Assembly (NCBI GenBank): GCA_964443845.1
Contig: CAYUFA010000001.1
Coordinates: forward strand, 1-64,000
Direction of reading: 5' to 3'
Origin: UBA9214 sp964443845
GTDB lineage: Bacteria; Pseudomonadota; Gammaproteobacteria; UBA9214
DNA: 64,000 nucleotides
Every line of letters begins with the position of its first letter. Position 1 is the stretch's first letter. The notes below the pieces were generated by a model that searched no databases, was not told the origin of the DNA, and saw only the letters and a program-made list of their open reading frames with translations. This document shows positions 1 to 8,639 of the stretch, piece after piece. The translations under genes were made by a program, and so were the position numbers.

Positions 1-53
<53 letters not shown>

Positions 54-171
54 CTGTCACAAACCCGTGCCCGCCCCTGCCTGCACACTTCCGGGCCGCC
101 GCGCCCGGCGCTTTCGCGAACTTCCGGCTCTGCATCCTCCCCCTGTAAATGGGAGGGATCCTTCCTGCTTC

Positions 172-256
172 TGGTGGAGGGGGGAGGATTTGAACCTCCG
201 AAGGCTGAGCCGTCAGATTTACAGTCTGATCCCTTTGACCGCTCGGGAACCCCTCC
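172..256 (-). tRNA. tRNA-Tyr (anticodon GTA)
   Basis: On the minus strand a complete class II tRNA runs from position 256 (acceptor 5' strand GGAGGGG) to an encoded CCA at 172-174. The anticodon loop holds GTA inside CTGTAAA, and a long variable arm follows, as expected for bacterial tRNA-Tyr. The 85-nt length including CCA fits. A sigma-70-like promoter lies just upstream at 274-302, and tRNA-Gly follows downstream after about 118 nt. Confidence 0.96.
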
Positions 257-273
257 AAAAATGCAAGCCCGCT

Positions 274-302
274 ATTCTGTTGCAGGGGCTGTCGACTGTC
301 AA
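274..302 (-). promoter_or_regulatory. Sigma-70-type promoter of the tRNA-Tyr/tRNA-Gly transcript
   Basis: On the minus strand there is a perfect -35 TTGACA (302-297), a 17-nt spacer and a -10 CAGAAT (279-274, 4 of 6 to TATAAT). A GC-rich stretch between the -10 and the tRNA resembles the discriminator of stringently controlled stable-RNA promoters. Its position about 18 nt before the mature tRNA-Tyr supports the call. Confidence 0.7.
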
Positions 303-500
303 CACAAAAGCCAGGGATTGAATGACGACGGGATCCGGCGATAGTATCAGGGCCTGCCTCCTTGCCAGCCAGCACGGATGTTGCACGAGTACTATACAAA
401 CAACCTGCAAACCAGGCGGGATCACCGGCACCGCAGGTAAAAAAAAATCGCTGCCAGAAATTGAAATCTGTACGCTTTTCAACAGGTAAGAGGACTAGCG

Positions 501-1007
501 ATGAACCGGAGGTTGTACTTCCTGATCCCCGACCGGGCACATGCGTTGGTAGTGGTGGAGGATCTTGTCAGGCACGGTATCGATATCGACCACATGCACG
601 CCGTCGGCGATCGCCGCACCCGACTCGATGGCCTGCCCAACGCCTCTCAACGTCAAAAGAATGACTCAGGAGGCCGCCTCGAGAAACTGCTCTGGAATTG
701 CAACCTCACCTGCTTCTTCATCGCCCTGGCCACGGCCGTGACCATGCCCCTCCTGACCGGGCCGCAATGGTGGCTGCTCATTCCCGTCGGCATCATGGCC
801 GCCAATTTCCTGCTCGGCCTGAAAGCCATCAATACGCCGAATGCACACCTGGGTGAATTCCGCGACGCACTATCGCATGGCGAAATCCTGTTGCTGGTGG
901 ATATCCCGGAAACCCGTGTACATGAAGTGAGCCACGACATCCACCACCAGCACCCCGAGGCCATGATCGGAGGCGTAGGCTGGGGGACCCAGGCCTTCGG
1001 CCTGTAG
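501..1007 (+). CDS. Small membrane protein of unknown function with two membrane segments
   Basis: A 168-aa protein preceded by GAGGA seven bases before the ATG. The first 60 residues are soluble. They read like the regulatory-looking N-terminal region seen in DUF1269-type stress-associated membrane proteins (an opening RRLYFLIPD strand, then a helix with VVVEDLVRHGID and a strand MHAVGDR). Residues about 68-86 and 88-106 are hydrophobic and likely form a helical hairpin. The tail is soluble and ends in a glycine-rich GGVGWGTQAFGL. The gene stands alone between the tRNA cluster and a convergent deacylase gene. No catalytic motif is visible, and the family resemblance is a recollection rather than a search result. 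Confidence 0.75.
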   Translation: MNRRLYFLIPDRAHALVVVEDLVRHGIDIDHMHAVGDRRTRLDGLPNASQRQKNDSGGRLEKLLWNCNLTCFFIALATAVTMPLLTGPQWWLLIPVGIMAANFLLGLKAINTPNAHLGEFRDALSHGEILLLVDIPETRVHEVSHDIHHQHPEAMIGGVGWGTQAFGL

Positions 1008-1059
1008 CCGGAACGGGCGATTCCACATGTAGGGTGCCGGAATCATCCCCCGCAGCCAT

Positions 1060-1082
1060 TGTCCTGCCGGGCTGGCAGGACA
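1060..1082. terminator. Possible bidirectional hairpin between convergent genes
   Basis: TGTCCTGCC (1060-1068) and its exact complement GGCAGGACA (1074-1082) form a 9-bp stem with a 5-nt loop. It sits in the gap between two convergent genes. No T-run follows on either strand, so a classic intrinsic terminator is not established. Confidence 0.4.
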
Positions 1083-1098
1083 CCCGGCGCCCGCGAAC

Positions 1099-1566
1099 TC
1101 AGCCGGTGAAGTGCCCGTGCCAGACGCTTTCGCCCAGCAGGTTGCTGAAGGTTTCCGCGCTGACGTGGATCAGCTGCTCGTGATCTCCGGCCTCGAAGAA
1201 GATGTCCGCCTGTTCCGCAATTTCATTATCCACAACCGTTTCAATGCCATAGGCGGGACCGAGCGGAGGGAGCGCACCGAGTTCGCAGTCGGCGAACAGG
1301 GCAGCCAGTTCGCTCTCCGTGACCAGGCCCAGATTGCGTTTCATCTGGCGGTGCAACTCGCCGAGATTGACCTGTCGGTTGGAAGGAATCACGGCCATCA
1401 GGTAGCCCAGCTCATCACCCAGCACGACCGATTTTGCCAGCCGTGCGCCCGGCACATGCGAAGCCTGTGCACTTTCACCACTCGTTGCGGTATGCGGATG
1501 GGACAAAACATCGTACTCGGCGCCCTGCCGGGACAGGTACCGCGATACCGTGTTTGCAATTGCCAT
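1099..1566 (-). CDS. YbaK/EbsC-family aminoacyl-tRNA deacylase-like protein
   Basis: A 155-aa protein of the YbaK/EbsC (ProX-like) fold, whose members hydrolyse mischarged aminoacyl-tRNA. The core shows the family strand RLAKSVVLGDELGYLMAVIP with its conserved lysine. ELGALPPLG follows, then a late segment with DIFFEAGDHEQLIHVS. The start at 1566 is chosen because GGAGG lies eight bases upstream; a longer frame begins at 1596 but lacks such a site. The gene is alone on this strand and converges with the membrane-protein gene to its left. The exact substrate (Cys-, Ala- or other mischarged tRNA) cannot be told from sequence. Confidence 0.85.
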   Translation of the reverse strand: MAIANTVSRYLSRQGAEYDVLSHPHTATSGESAQASHVPGARLAKSVVLGDELGYLMAVIPSNRQVNLGELHRQMKRNLGLVTESELAALFADCELGALPPLGPAYGIETVVDNEIAEQADIFFEAGDHEQLIHVSAETFSNLLGESVWHGHFTG

Positions 1567-1631
1567 GTGTGTGCCTCCGGAACACTGCCATACCAAGTAT
1601 AGGTCAAGCGCTGCGGACCGGTGGCGTTCCC

Positions 1632-2201
1632 TCAGCGGATTCCGGTGCGCAGCGCCTGCAGCACGCGCATCCAGTGGGTCAGGTCATCCAGGCCGAAGGC
1701 GGCGTTGGCCGGGCTGGGGTTGGGTGAGACGAACACCCGCATCGGTCCGAGGCGGAAGGATTGCTCTCCCCACACCAGCGCAGGTGCCATCTCCTCAGCA
1801 TGCTTCAGGTAATTCGCACAGGCCAGCTTGCCCTGGAACCACACGATGCGCGGGCGGTAGCACATCAGCTTGTCCCGTAACACCGGCGCCCACAGCCGGA
1901 AATCCTCCGCGCGCAATGCACCGGCACCGGCGCTGGGCCGTTTGACGACATCGCTGAAGCCGATGCCGTAGCGCACCAGCAGATCCATGGCGGCCACACC
2001 GGGCAGCACCAGGACCGGTAACAGGCCGCTGGCGTTGAGTGCGCGCCAGAACCGGTTGCGGGGATTGGCAAAGTAATAACCGGCACGTACCGAGGGCAGC
2101 GAAGGGTTGATGCCGACGGACACGATATCGAGACCGGCCCGCAGGTAATCCGGCAGTGTGTCCGGCATGTGCGCTGCTCTGGTCACGGCAGGGTTTTCCA
2201 T
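1632..2201 (-). CDS. mug: G/U mismatch-specific uracil/thymine DNA glycosylase
   Basis: A 189-aa member of the Mug/TDG family, which removes uracil or ethenocytosine from mismatches in double-stranded DNA. Residues 30-34 are GINPS, the family's catalytic-loop motif with the key asparagine. NPSPAN at 161-166 is the second active-site loop (often NPSGLN or similar). The aromatic segment YYFANPRNRFWRAL at 42-55 matches the substrate-pocket helix. The start is uncertain: the ATG at 2201 has only a weak GTGGA site, and an internal ATG at 2168 also gives a plausible protein. It diverges from the carbonic anhydrase gene. Confidence 0.88.
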   Translation of the reverse strand: MENPAVTRAAHMPDTLPDYLRAGLDIVSVGINPSLPSVRAGYYFANPRNRFWRALNASGLLPVLVLPGVAAMDLLVRYGIGFSDVVKRPSAGAGALRAEDFRLWAPVLRDKLMCYRPRIVWFQGKLACANYLKHAEEMAPALVWGEQSFRLGPMRVFVSPNPSPANAAFGLDDLTHWMRVLQALRTGIR

Positions 2202-2399
2202 TCCACGGCTGACAGGCAACCAATAACATACGCACAAGGAAAGACACCATGGGGTGCATGCTTCCGGCCTGCACGTCGCGCCTCGGCCCGGCACGGTTGC
2301 TGCCCGGCTGGCAGCGGCTGTCCTGCACGCCGGGAACAAACCGGGCATAATCTGCCCGGCACCGGGCATCCGGTAATCAGCAAGGGAACGGGGAGCGGC

Positions 2400-3020
2400 A
2401 TGCGCGCAGCACTGGATATTCTCGAACGGCTGCGCGCGGGCAATGCACGCTTTGCGTCCGGTGTCCGCAACAGTGATGCCCACAGCAGCCCGGCACGGCG
2501 CAACGGCCTGGTGGCCGACCAGAATCCGTTTGCCATCGTGCTGGGTTGCTCGGACTCGCGGGTACCCGCCGAAATCGTCTTCGACCAGGGCCTGGGCGAC
2601 CTGTTCGTCATCCGGGTGGCCGGCAATGTGGTCGCACCCTCGCAGATCGGCAGTGTGGAGTTCGCGGCGGAATGGTTCGGCACCCGGCTGGTCGTGGTGC
2701 TCGGGCATTCCCGCTGCGGTGCCGTAGCGGCCACCCTCGAGGAACTGCTGCACCGGTCGCGGCATGAATCACGCAACCTGCGCGCCATCGTGGACCGGGT
2801 GCGCCCCTCGGTCGAACCGCTGCTGTCGACCACGCTCCGCAACGATCCGGACGCGCTGATGCAACAGGCGGTGCGCGCCAACATTCGCGCCTCGGCCAAT
2901 CAGCTGCGCCACGGTTCGGCAGTGCTGGAACGCCTGATCGCCGAACGCAGGCTGCTGGTCGTGGGCGCGGAGTATTCCCTGGAGACCGGGGTCGTGGAGT
3001 TCTTCGACGGGGTACCATGA
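2400..3020 (+). CDS. Beta-class carbonic anhydrase
   Basis: A 206-aa zinc enzyme that interconverts CO2 and bicarbonate. The ligand set of the beta class is complete: C50, D52 and R54 in GCSDSRVP, then H103 and C106 in GHSRCGA. The strand LGDLFVIRVAGNVV lies between them. Length and motif order fit a normal soluble beta-CA with no signal peptide. The ATG at 2400 is preceded by GGGGAG. It faces a convergent oxidoreductase gene 34 bp away. Nothing nearby (Rubisco, carboxysome or bicarbonate transporter genes) shows which pathway it serves. Confidence 0.93.
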   Translation: MRAALDILERLRAGNARFASGVRNSDAHSSPARRNGLVADQNPFAIVLGCSDSRVPAEIVFDQGLGDLFVIRVAGNVVAPSQIGSVEFAAEWFGTRLVVVLGHSRCGAVAATLEELLHRSRHESRNLRAIVDRVRPSVEPLLSTTLRNDPDALMQQAVRANIRASANQLRHGSAVLERLIAERRLLVVGAEYSLETGVVEFFDGVP

Positions 3021-3054
3021 TCCACGGACCCCCAGCCCGCGACAGCGCCGACCC

Positions 3055-4056
3055 TCAACGCAGTTTCACCAGGTAACGCCCCCGGTGGCGGCCGGAGAGA
3101 ACCGCATCGAAAACGGCGGCCAGTGCCGGCAGATCGACTTCACCCGCGACCACCCGGTCGAGATGCCGCGGTTGCAGATCTCCGGTCAGCCGGTTCCAGA
3201 TGCGCAAGCGGCGCGGCATCGGACAGTTCGCGGACGCGACTCCGAGCAGGCTCACGCCACGCAGGATGAATGGCAGGACCGTGGTCTGCAGCTGTGTGCC
3301 ACCGGCCATCCCGATACTGGCGATACTCCCCCAGGGTTGCACCGTGCGGGTCAGCCAGGCCAGCAGGTCGCCACCGACATTGTCGATCGCCCCCGCCCAG
3401 CGGGCCGCTTCCAGCGGCCGCGGCGCCGCGGCCGGGTCCGGCACCGGGATCACCGTGGCAGCGCCCAGCCCGTGCAGCCAGGCCGCGACATCCGGCTTGC
3501 GGCTCAGCGCCACCACCTCGTATCCCGCACCGGCCAGCAGGTCGATCGCGATGCTGCCCACCCCGCCACTGGCCCCGCTGACCAGTACCGGTCCCTGTCC
3601 CGGCGCCAGCCCGTTCTGTTCCAGCCGGTCGATGGCCAGGGCCGCGGTGAACCCGGCCGTTCCCAGGGCCATGGCATCCCGCAGGGTAAGCCCCGCCGGC
3701 AGCGGGACGACCCAGTCCGCAGGCACGCGCACGTACTCGGCGAACCCGCCGTCCTGGCTCTCTCCCAGTCCACAGCCGGTAACCAGTACCCGCGTACCGA
3801 CCGCAAACCGTCCGTCCTCCGAGTGGCAGACCACGCCGGCGACGTCGATTCCGGCCACCAGCGGGAAACGGCGCAGGATCCTGCCCCGGCCGGTCGCCGC
3901 CAGCGCATCCTTGTAATTGACGCTGGAGTAATGCGCCTCGATCACCACGCTGCCGGGTGCGAGATCGCCCAGTGTCAGTGACTCCAGGTCCGCATGTACG
4001 GCCGCCTCCTGCCGATGGACACGCAAGGCGCGGAAACGCTCGGGAATCGCGTTCAT
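3055..4056 (-). CDS. acuI: AcuI/YhdH-family NADPH-dependent acrylyl-CoA reductase (MDR oxidoreductase)
   Basis: A 333-aa medium-chain dehydrogenase/reductase without zinc ligands. The opening MNAIPERFRALRVH, the SSVNYKDALAATG motif and the later GIDVAGVV are typical of the YhdH/AcuI branch, which reduces acryloyl-CoA with NADPH. The Rossmann glycine motif GASGGVGSIAID is present in the second half. The ATG overlaps the stop of the upstream LEA14-like gene (ATGA), so the two are translationally coupled and co-transcribed. The family assignment is firm; the physiological substrate is inferred. Confidence 0.88.
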   Translation of the reverse strand: MNAIPERFRALRVHRQEAAVHADLESLTLGDLAPGSVVIEAHYSSVNYKDALAATGRGRILRRFPLVAGIDVAGVVCHSEDGRFAVGTRVLVTGCGLGESQDGGFAEYVRVPADWVVPLPAGLTLRDAMALGTAGFTAALAIDRLEQNGLAPGQGPVLVSGASGGVGSIAIDLLAGAGYEVVALSRKPDVAAWLHGLGAATVIPVPDPAAAPRPLEAARWAGAIDNVGGDLLAWLTRTVQPWGSIASIGMAGGTQLQTTVLPFILRGVSLLGVASANCPMPRRLRIWNRLTGDLQPRHLDRVVAGEVDLPALAAVFDAVLSGRHRGRYLVKLR

Positions 4057-4526
4057 GGCGGGGGGTCACCGCCGCTCAGCCAGCTGAGGTCGCCGCTGTA
4101 TGCGAACGGTACACGGTGTGGGCCATGGGCGAGATCGAAGCGGCCGGAAATGCGGTATGTGAGCGACGGCCGTGCGCTGCGGTCGGCATCCTGGAGCTGC
4201 CGCAACAGGTCGAGCAGGGTACTGGTCACCGTCACGTCCAGCAGCGCCTCGCCATGGGCGGGTAGCGTGACCGACTGGCGGCTGACACCGTAGGCGAATT
4301 CTTTTCCGTTGATCTCGATCCGGTAATCCATGCCGTCCAGCGGCAGCGCGACGTCGTTCGGATTGAGAATCCGCAATTGCAGTGCATAGCGCTGCTCGAG
4401 CAGGGTCATGCCCAGCGGCCGGATCGACACCAGCGCAACGCGGGGCGGTTCCCGGTAGCCACGCAGGCTGGCGCAACCCGCCAGCAACAGGATCCACACC
4501 AGGGCCAGGGCCAGCGGTATACGCAT
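4053..4526 (-). CDS. LEA14/WHy-like lipoprotein
   Basis: A roughly 157-aa protein with a lipoprotein signal (MRIPLALALVWILLLAGC; the lipobox cysteine is residue 18). A single LEA type-2/water-stress domain follows: a beta-sandwich pattern beginning PPRVALVSIRPLG and containing LRILNPNDVALPLDGMDYRI. The Asn-Pro-Asn turn is the family's hallmark. It is expected in the periplasm, anchored to a membrane. I chose the ATG at 4526 because it gives a textbook signal peptide; an in-frame ATG at 4544 would add six residues including two cysteines. Neither has a strong ribosome site. Its stop overlaps the start of acuI, and an MBL-fold gene lies just upstream. Confidence 0.82.
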   Translation of the reverse strand: MRIPLALALVWILLLAGCASLRGYREPPRVALVSIRPLGMTLLEQRYALQLRILNPNDVALPLDGMDYRIEINGKEFAYGVSRQSVTLPAHGEALLDVTVTSTLLDLLRQLQDADRSARPSLTYRISGRFDLAHGPHRVPFAYSGDLSWLSGGDPPP

Positions 4527-4561
4527 CCGCGTGCAGCCGCACATCGTGCGCTGCCCGGGCG

Positions 4562-5272
4562 TCAGCCCGGCATTTCCTCGCCCCGGCGCACCGGGCCGTA
4601 GGGTGAGTGGCGATGCCGGTCGTGATAGTGCATGCGGTACTCGACGAAGCGGTCGACAGCGTCAAAGTGCAGAAACGGGTTACCCTCGAGCTGCTCCTGC
4701 AGTGAGGTGGTGTCGCGCTCCGCGTAGTTATGGCCGGGACGGATCACGGTGTCGCCCGGCAGGCGCGCCGCCATGTCCCGCAACGTGGAGTACATCTGCT
4801 CCGGATCGCCACCGCGCAGGTCGCAACGGCCGCAGCCGAACACGAACAGGGTGTCGCCGGTGATGAGCTGGTCACCGACGTGATAGCAGGCCGACCCCGG
4901 AGTATGACCCGGCGTGTGCAGCACGCGGATCGGCGTGTCACCGAGCCGGATTTCATCGCCACCATGGTGCAGGGTCGGCAGGTCCAGTTGCTGCCCCCAG
5001 AACTGCGCCTCGGCCTTCAACAGGTGCAGCTGCGCATCGAAGCGCTGTAACACCGCGCTGATACCGTTGATGTGGTCGTGATGGCTGTGGGTCAGGAGAA
5101 TATCGGTAATCCGCATGCCGTGGCGCCCGGCCAGCGCCAGCACCTCGGGCACATCCCAGGCCGGATCCACCACGGCGGCGCGGCCGCTCCCGTGATCATG
5201 CACGAGGTAGACAAAATTCTCCATCGGCCCGAGTTCCAGGGCATGAATGGTACAGGGTGCGTGCTGTGTCAT
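4562..5272 (-). CDS. MBL-fold metallo-hydrolase of the glyoxalase II/persulfide dioxygenase superfamily
   Basis: A 236-aa metallo-beta-lactamase-fold enzyme. THSHHDH at 61-67 is the THxHxDH metal-binding motif. Further ligands are in HTPGHTPG, TGDTLFVFGCGRCD and RPGHNY. The GCGRCD segment and the following PEQMYSTLRDM resemble glyoxalase II and ETHE1-like proteins, but the GloB C-terminal substrate-binding domain is only partly represented. Glutathione thioester or persulfide chemistry is therefore possible but unproven. The ATG at 5272 has AAGGAG seven bases upstream, which excludes the much longer frame. It is the first gene of a probable three-gene operon with the LEA14-like lipoprotein and acuI. 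Confidence 0.85.
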   Translation of the reverse strand: MTQHAPCTIHALELGPMENFVYLVHDHGSGRAAVVDPAWDVPEVLALAGRHGMRITDILLTHSHHDHINGISAVLQRFDAQLHLLKAEAQFWGQQLDLPTLHHGGDEIRLGDTPIRVLHTPGHTPGSACYHVGDQLITGDTLFVFGCGRCDLRGGDPEQMYSTLRDMAARLPGDTVIRPGHNYAERDTTSLQEQLEGNPFLHFDAVDRFVEYRMHYHDRHRHSPYGPVRRGEEMPG

Positions 5273-5402
5273 GACTGGCTCCTTGCGCGACCACTCCTGT
5301 ATTATCGCCGATCGTTCCGCTGCATAACAGGTTGCCGCAAGCCCGCGTCCTGCTGCGCGAATTGCACTGCCGGCCATCACGATATCCTCAACCCGGGTCC
5401 TC

Positions 5403-5990
5403 ATGCCTGCACACAAACTGCTGCTGCACCCGAAGGACGCCGGATTCCGGGTTGCGACCGAACGCATCGCCACGGCCCTGCAGGAGATCGGCCTGATCGA
5501 CGCCCCGCGTCCGCTCGGCAACGGCGTGTTCTTCCCGACCGGCCCCGATTTTCTGCAACTGGTCACCTTTCTCGGTTGCGCGCCGGCCATCGAGCTCGAG
5601 CCCCCGCAGGACCCGGTGCAACTGGCAGCAGCCAGTGCCAGCGGGGCCTTCTGTCATGTCTTTCTGGACTCCGCTGAGCAGCCACGGTTCCGTCACGACC
5701 CACGCACCCCGGCGCCTGCCTGCCCGTCCTGTCGACGGCCGCTGGCCGGCTGGGCCGGGTTGTGCGCACAGGCGCGCGCGCATCCCGTGACCACCACCTG
5801 GACCTGCACGGCCTGCGGCCGGCATGGCGCATTCACCCGCCTCAACCTGCGCAAGTCAGCCGCCATCGCGCGTTGCTGGGTCGAGATCCGCGGGATCCAT
5901 CCTGCCGAGGCCGTCCCGGCGCCGCAGCTCCTGCAAACCCTGCACCAGCTGGGCGGTGGCGACTGGCATCCCGTTTACCTGCAGGAATGA
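5403..5990 (+). CDS. Conserved protein with a C-terminal zinc-ribbon-like region, function unknown
   Basis: A 195-aa soluble protein. The N-terminal half (opening MPAHKLLLHPKDAGFRVA) has no motif I recognise. The C-terminal half carries two cysteine knuckles, CPSC and CTAC, about 34 residues apart, the layout of a zinc ribbon. It starts 130 bp from the divergent MBL-fold gene and is followed by a small conserved gene on the same strand. The start codon has no clear ribosome site. Similar stand-alone proteins occur in sulfur-oxidising gammaproteobacteria as far as I recall, but I cannot assign a role. Confidence 0.75.
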   Translation: MPAHKLLLHPKDAGFRVATERIATALQEIGLIDAPRPLGNGVFFPTGPDFLQLVTFLGCAPAIELEPPQDPVQLAAASASGAFCHVFLDSAEQPRFRHDPRTPAPACPSCRRPLAGWAGLCAQARAHPVTTTWTCTACGRHGAFTRLNLRKSAAIARCWVEIRGIHPAEAVPAPQLLQTLHQLGGGDWHPVYLQE

Positions 5991-6052
5991 GCACTGCTGC
6001 CTGTCCGCGGCATCTGTGGCACAATACCCTCACCAACCCCCGAAATACCGAC

Positions 6053-6343
6053 ATGACCGAACCGCAAGCCAGCACGGAAGAACGCATCCTGCGCATGATG
6101 AAGCGGGTACTGACCGATGTCGCCAAGGACACGTTTACCCGGCCGGGACATCGTCATCCGCTTTCCGACTCGACCATCGATGGTATCCGTCAATGCCTCG
6201 CGCTGATCAGCGCGCGCGAGTGCGAGCTGAACGAGGCGGCCGGTCGCCCCATGACGGACCGCCCGCAGTTCAGCGACGAACCACAATCCTCCGTGGTCGT
6301 GACCCTGGACGTTCCGGACTCCCGCAAGCCGGATTCACAATAG
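6053..6343 (+). CDS. Small conserved protein, possibly of the group often labelled segregation and condensation protein A
   Basis: A 96-aa protein opening MTEPQASTEERILRMMKR. It continues with LTDVAKDTFTRPGHRHPLS and a helix with IRQCLALISARE. Short proteins with this layout are, to my recollection, widespread in gammaproteobacteria and frequently carry a ScpA label that their size does not justify. True ScpA is about 250 residues, so I do not assign that function. The tail after residue 70 is polar and probably disordered. It follows the zinc-ribbon gene by 62 bp and may be co-transcribed. Confidence 0.7.
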   Translation: MTEPQASTEERILRMMKRVLTDVAKDTFTRPGHRHPLSDSTIDGIRQCLALISARECELNEAAGRPMTDRPQFSDEPQSSVVVTLDVPDSRKPDSQ

Positions 6344-6399
6344 CCCCGCCCCGCGGCCGCCCTGCCGCGATCCACACATTTCTTACGAAAATCTGACAC

Positions 6400-6426
6400 T
6401 TAAGTAACCTCCAGCGACGCCGATAG
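6400..6426 (+). promoter_or_regulatory. Candidate FliA (sigma-28) promoter ahead of the TonB receptor/YfiR/GGDEF-EAL operon
   Basis: TTAAGTAA (6400-6407), an 11-nt spacer and GCCGATAG (6419-6426) match the flagellar sigma-28 consensus TAAAGTTT-N11-GCCGATAA at 5 of 8 and 7 of 8 positions with exact spacing. It lies about 150 bp before the receptor start codon with no gene between. By-eye match only. Confidence 0.6.
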
Positions 6427-6574
6427 CGGGTATGTTCGGGGCGCCCGGTGAGCTGGCGCCCGGCAAATTTATTATTCTGAATATCAGTAACTTGCCTTAG
6501 CAACACCACGGATGGTAGGGCCAGTGAGGCGATGGGCAGCGCATGCCCGGCTGGGCAGACAAGGAGTACTGCTG

Positions 6575-8638
6575 ATGGACATCCGGCCCCCGGTGCCAGG
6601 GATACACCGACCGCTCCCGGGATGGACCCTGCACCAGACCGTACACCGGGCCCTCACCGGCTGCCGCACCCTGCTGCTGACCGGCCTGCTGGCCCTGTCC
6701 AGCCTGCCGCTGGTGCAGGCGGATAAATCCAGCGCAGAGGACCTGATGGGGATGAGCCTCGAAGCGCTCATGAACATCGAAGTCACCTCGGTCGCCCGGC
6801 GGCCACAGAAAAAATCCGAGGCTGCGGCCGCGATCTTCGTGATTACCGGTGATGACCTGCGCCGCTGGGGAGTAACCAGCGTGCCGGATGCACTGCGCCG
6901 TGTCCCCGGCATCCAGGTAGCACGCATCGACGCCAACAAGTGGGCCATCACCGCACGCGGTTTCAACAGCCGGTTCGCCAACAAGCTGCTGGTCCTGATC
7001 GATGGCCGCAGTATCTACACCCCGCTGTTCACCGGCGTCTACTGGGAAGCCAACGAGGTCATGCTCGAGGATATCGAGCGCATCGAGGTGATCCGCGGTC
7101 CGGGCGGCTCCCTGTGGGGCGCCAATGCGGTGAATGGCGTGATCAATATCATCACGCGCTCCGCCGCAGAAACCCAGGGCACACTGGTCGCGGCTGGCGC
7201 CGGCAACGAGGAACGCGGCAGTGCCGCCATCCGTTACGGCGGTACCACGGCGGGCGGAGGGCATTACCGCGTCTATGGCAAGTTCCGCTCGGTCGATACC
7301 GGCGCACCGGTCGACACCGGCCTGTTCCCGCCGGCCGCCCATGACGACAGCACGCTGGGGCAGGGCGGGTTCCGCATGGACTGGAACCACGGGCAGGCAG
7401 ACAGTTACACCCTGCAGGGAGACGCCTACCGAACCCGGGCCGGCCAGGAAGCGCTGATCGCGACCGTGCCGACTCCACTGGTCGAGGATGCCCGCTACAA
7501 CGGCAGCAACCTGCTCTACCGCTGGACCCACAGGGACAGCGCCCGTTCCGATTCCGCCTTGCAGGTATACCTCGATCATGTCGGCCTGAGCAGCAATACC
7601 CTGTTCGAGGACCGCAACACGCTCGACCTGGACTTCCAGCACCACCTGCTGGTGAAAGCCAACCACGACCTCGTGTGGGGTCTGAATTTCCGCACCGTCC
7701 ACGACAGTACCGACCCGACACTGATCTTCCGGCTGGAGCCGCCGAGCCGTACGGTCAACCTGTATACCGCGTTTCTGCAGGACGAGATAGCGCTGCTCGA
7801 GCACCGTGCGCACCTCACTCTGGGCTCCAAGTTCGAGCATAACGACTTTACCGGCTTCGAGGCCCAGCCGAACCTGCGGCTGACGTGGCTGACAGATTCC
7901 GGCAATACGATCTGGGGTGCCGTCTCCCGGGCCGTGCGCACACCGTCGCGCGGCGAGCAGGACGTCGTACTCAAGGTCATCCCCCCGCCGCCGGCGCCGC
8001 CGCCACTGACGGTCTACGGCAACGATCACTACCGGTCGGAGGTGCTGGTCGCCTGGGAACTGGGCTATCGCCTGTCCCTGGAGAAGCAGCTGTCGCTGGA
8101 TTTCACCGCGTTCTACAACGACTACAACCGGCTGCGCACCATCGACATCTATTCCACGAGCCCCGCGCTGGCAGCCCGGTTCGGCAACAACATGACGGGA
8201 AATACCCGTGGCGTCGAGGCCGATGCCCTGTGGCAGGTCTCGGACAGCCTGAGCCTCCATGCCAACTACTCGTACCTGCGCATCGACCTGAAACTGCGGA
8301 ACAACAGTTCCGACACGCTGTCGCAGGACGCCGAGCACGCATCCCCGTCCGCCATGGCCAACCTGTGGATGGCGGCCGACCTGGGCAACGGGCTGGAACT
8401 CGATGCCGCTCTGCGCCATGTCGGCAGCATCCGCACACCGGGCACGACTACGGATATACCCGCGTATACCGCGCTGGATGTACGCATCGGCTGGAAACCG
8501 CGCAACGACCTCGAACTCTCGCTGAGCGGACAGAACCTGCTGGACGGCTCGCATCCGGAGTTCAACCCGGATTTCATCTATACATTCCCGACAGAGGTAC
8601 AGCGCAGCGTCTACGGGAAGGTCACCCTGAAATACTGA
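6575..8638 (+). CDS. TonB-dependent outer-membrane receptor linked to a c-di-GMP module
   Basis: A 687-aa outer-membrane receptor. A signal peptide ends near LPLVQA. A plug domain follows, with EVTSVARRPQKKSEAAAAIF, GVTSVPDALRRVPGIQV, LIDGRSIYT and RIEVIRGPGGSLWGANAVNG, the conserved plug motifs. The rest is a 22-strand-type barrel ending in a C-terminal aromatic-containing strand (VYGKVTLKY). The ATG at 6575 is chosen for AAGGAG eight bases upstream; the longer frame from 6512 lacks one. It overlaps closely with the YfiR gene (1-bp gap) and then a GGDEF-EAL gene, so it probably acts as the sensing component rather than a simple nutrient transporter. The ligand is unknown. Confidence 0.9.
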   Translation: MDIRPPVPGIHRPLPGWTLHQTVHRALTGCRTLLLTGLLALSSLPLVQADKSSAEDLMGMSLEALMNIEVTSVARRPQKKSEAAAAIFVITGDDLRRWGVTSVPDALRRVPGIQVARIDANKWAITARGFNSRFANKLLVLIDGRSIYTPLFTGVYWEANEVMLEDIERIEVIRGPGGSLWGANAVNGVINIITRSAAETQGTLVAAGAGNEERGSAAIRYGGTTAGGGHYRVYGKFRSVDTGAPVDTGLFPPAAHDDSTLGQGGFRMDWNHGQADSYTLQGDAYRTRAGQEALIATVPTPLVEDARYNGSNLLYRWTHRDSARSDSALQVYLDHVGLSSNTLFEDRNTLDLDFQHHLLVKANHDLVWGLNFRTVHDSTDPTLIFRLEPPSRTVNLYTAFLQDEIALLEHRAHLTLGSKFEHNDFTGFEAQPNLRLTWLTDSGNTIWGAVSRAVRTPSRGEQDVVLKVIPPPPAPPPLTVYGNDHYRSEVLVAWELGYRLSLEKQLSLDFTAFYNDYNRLRTIDIYSTSPALAARFGNNMTGNTRGVEADALWQVSDSLSLHANYSYLRIDLKLRNNSSDTLSQDAEHASPSAMANLWMAADLGNGLELDAALRHVGSIRTPGTTTDIPAYTALDVRIGWKPRNDLELSLSGQNLLDGSHPEFNPDFIYTFPTEVQRSVYGKVTLKY

Positions 8639-8639
8639 C

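Noticed and set aside
370..384. A sigma-54 site ahead of the gene at 501 (CAGCAC-GGATG-TTGC)
   Set aside because: The invariant GG of the -24 element is AG, and the gene has no link to the RpoN regulon.
6019..6034. A sigma-54 site ahead of the 96-aa gene (TGGCAC near 6017)
   Set aside because: The -24 half is perfect but no TTGC follows at the right distance.
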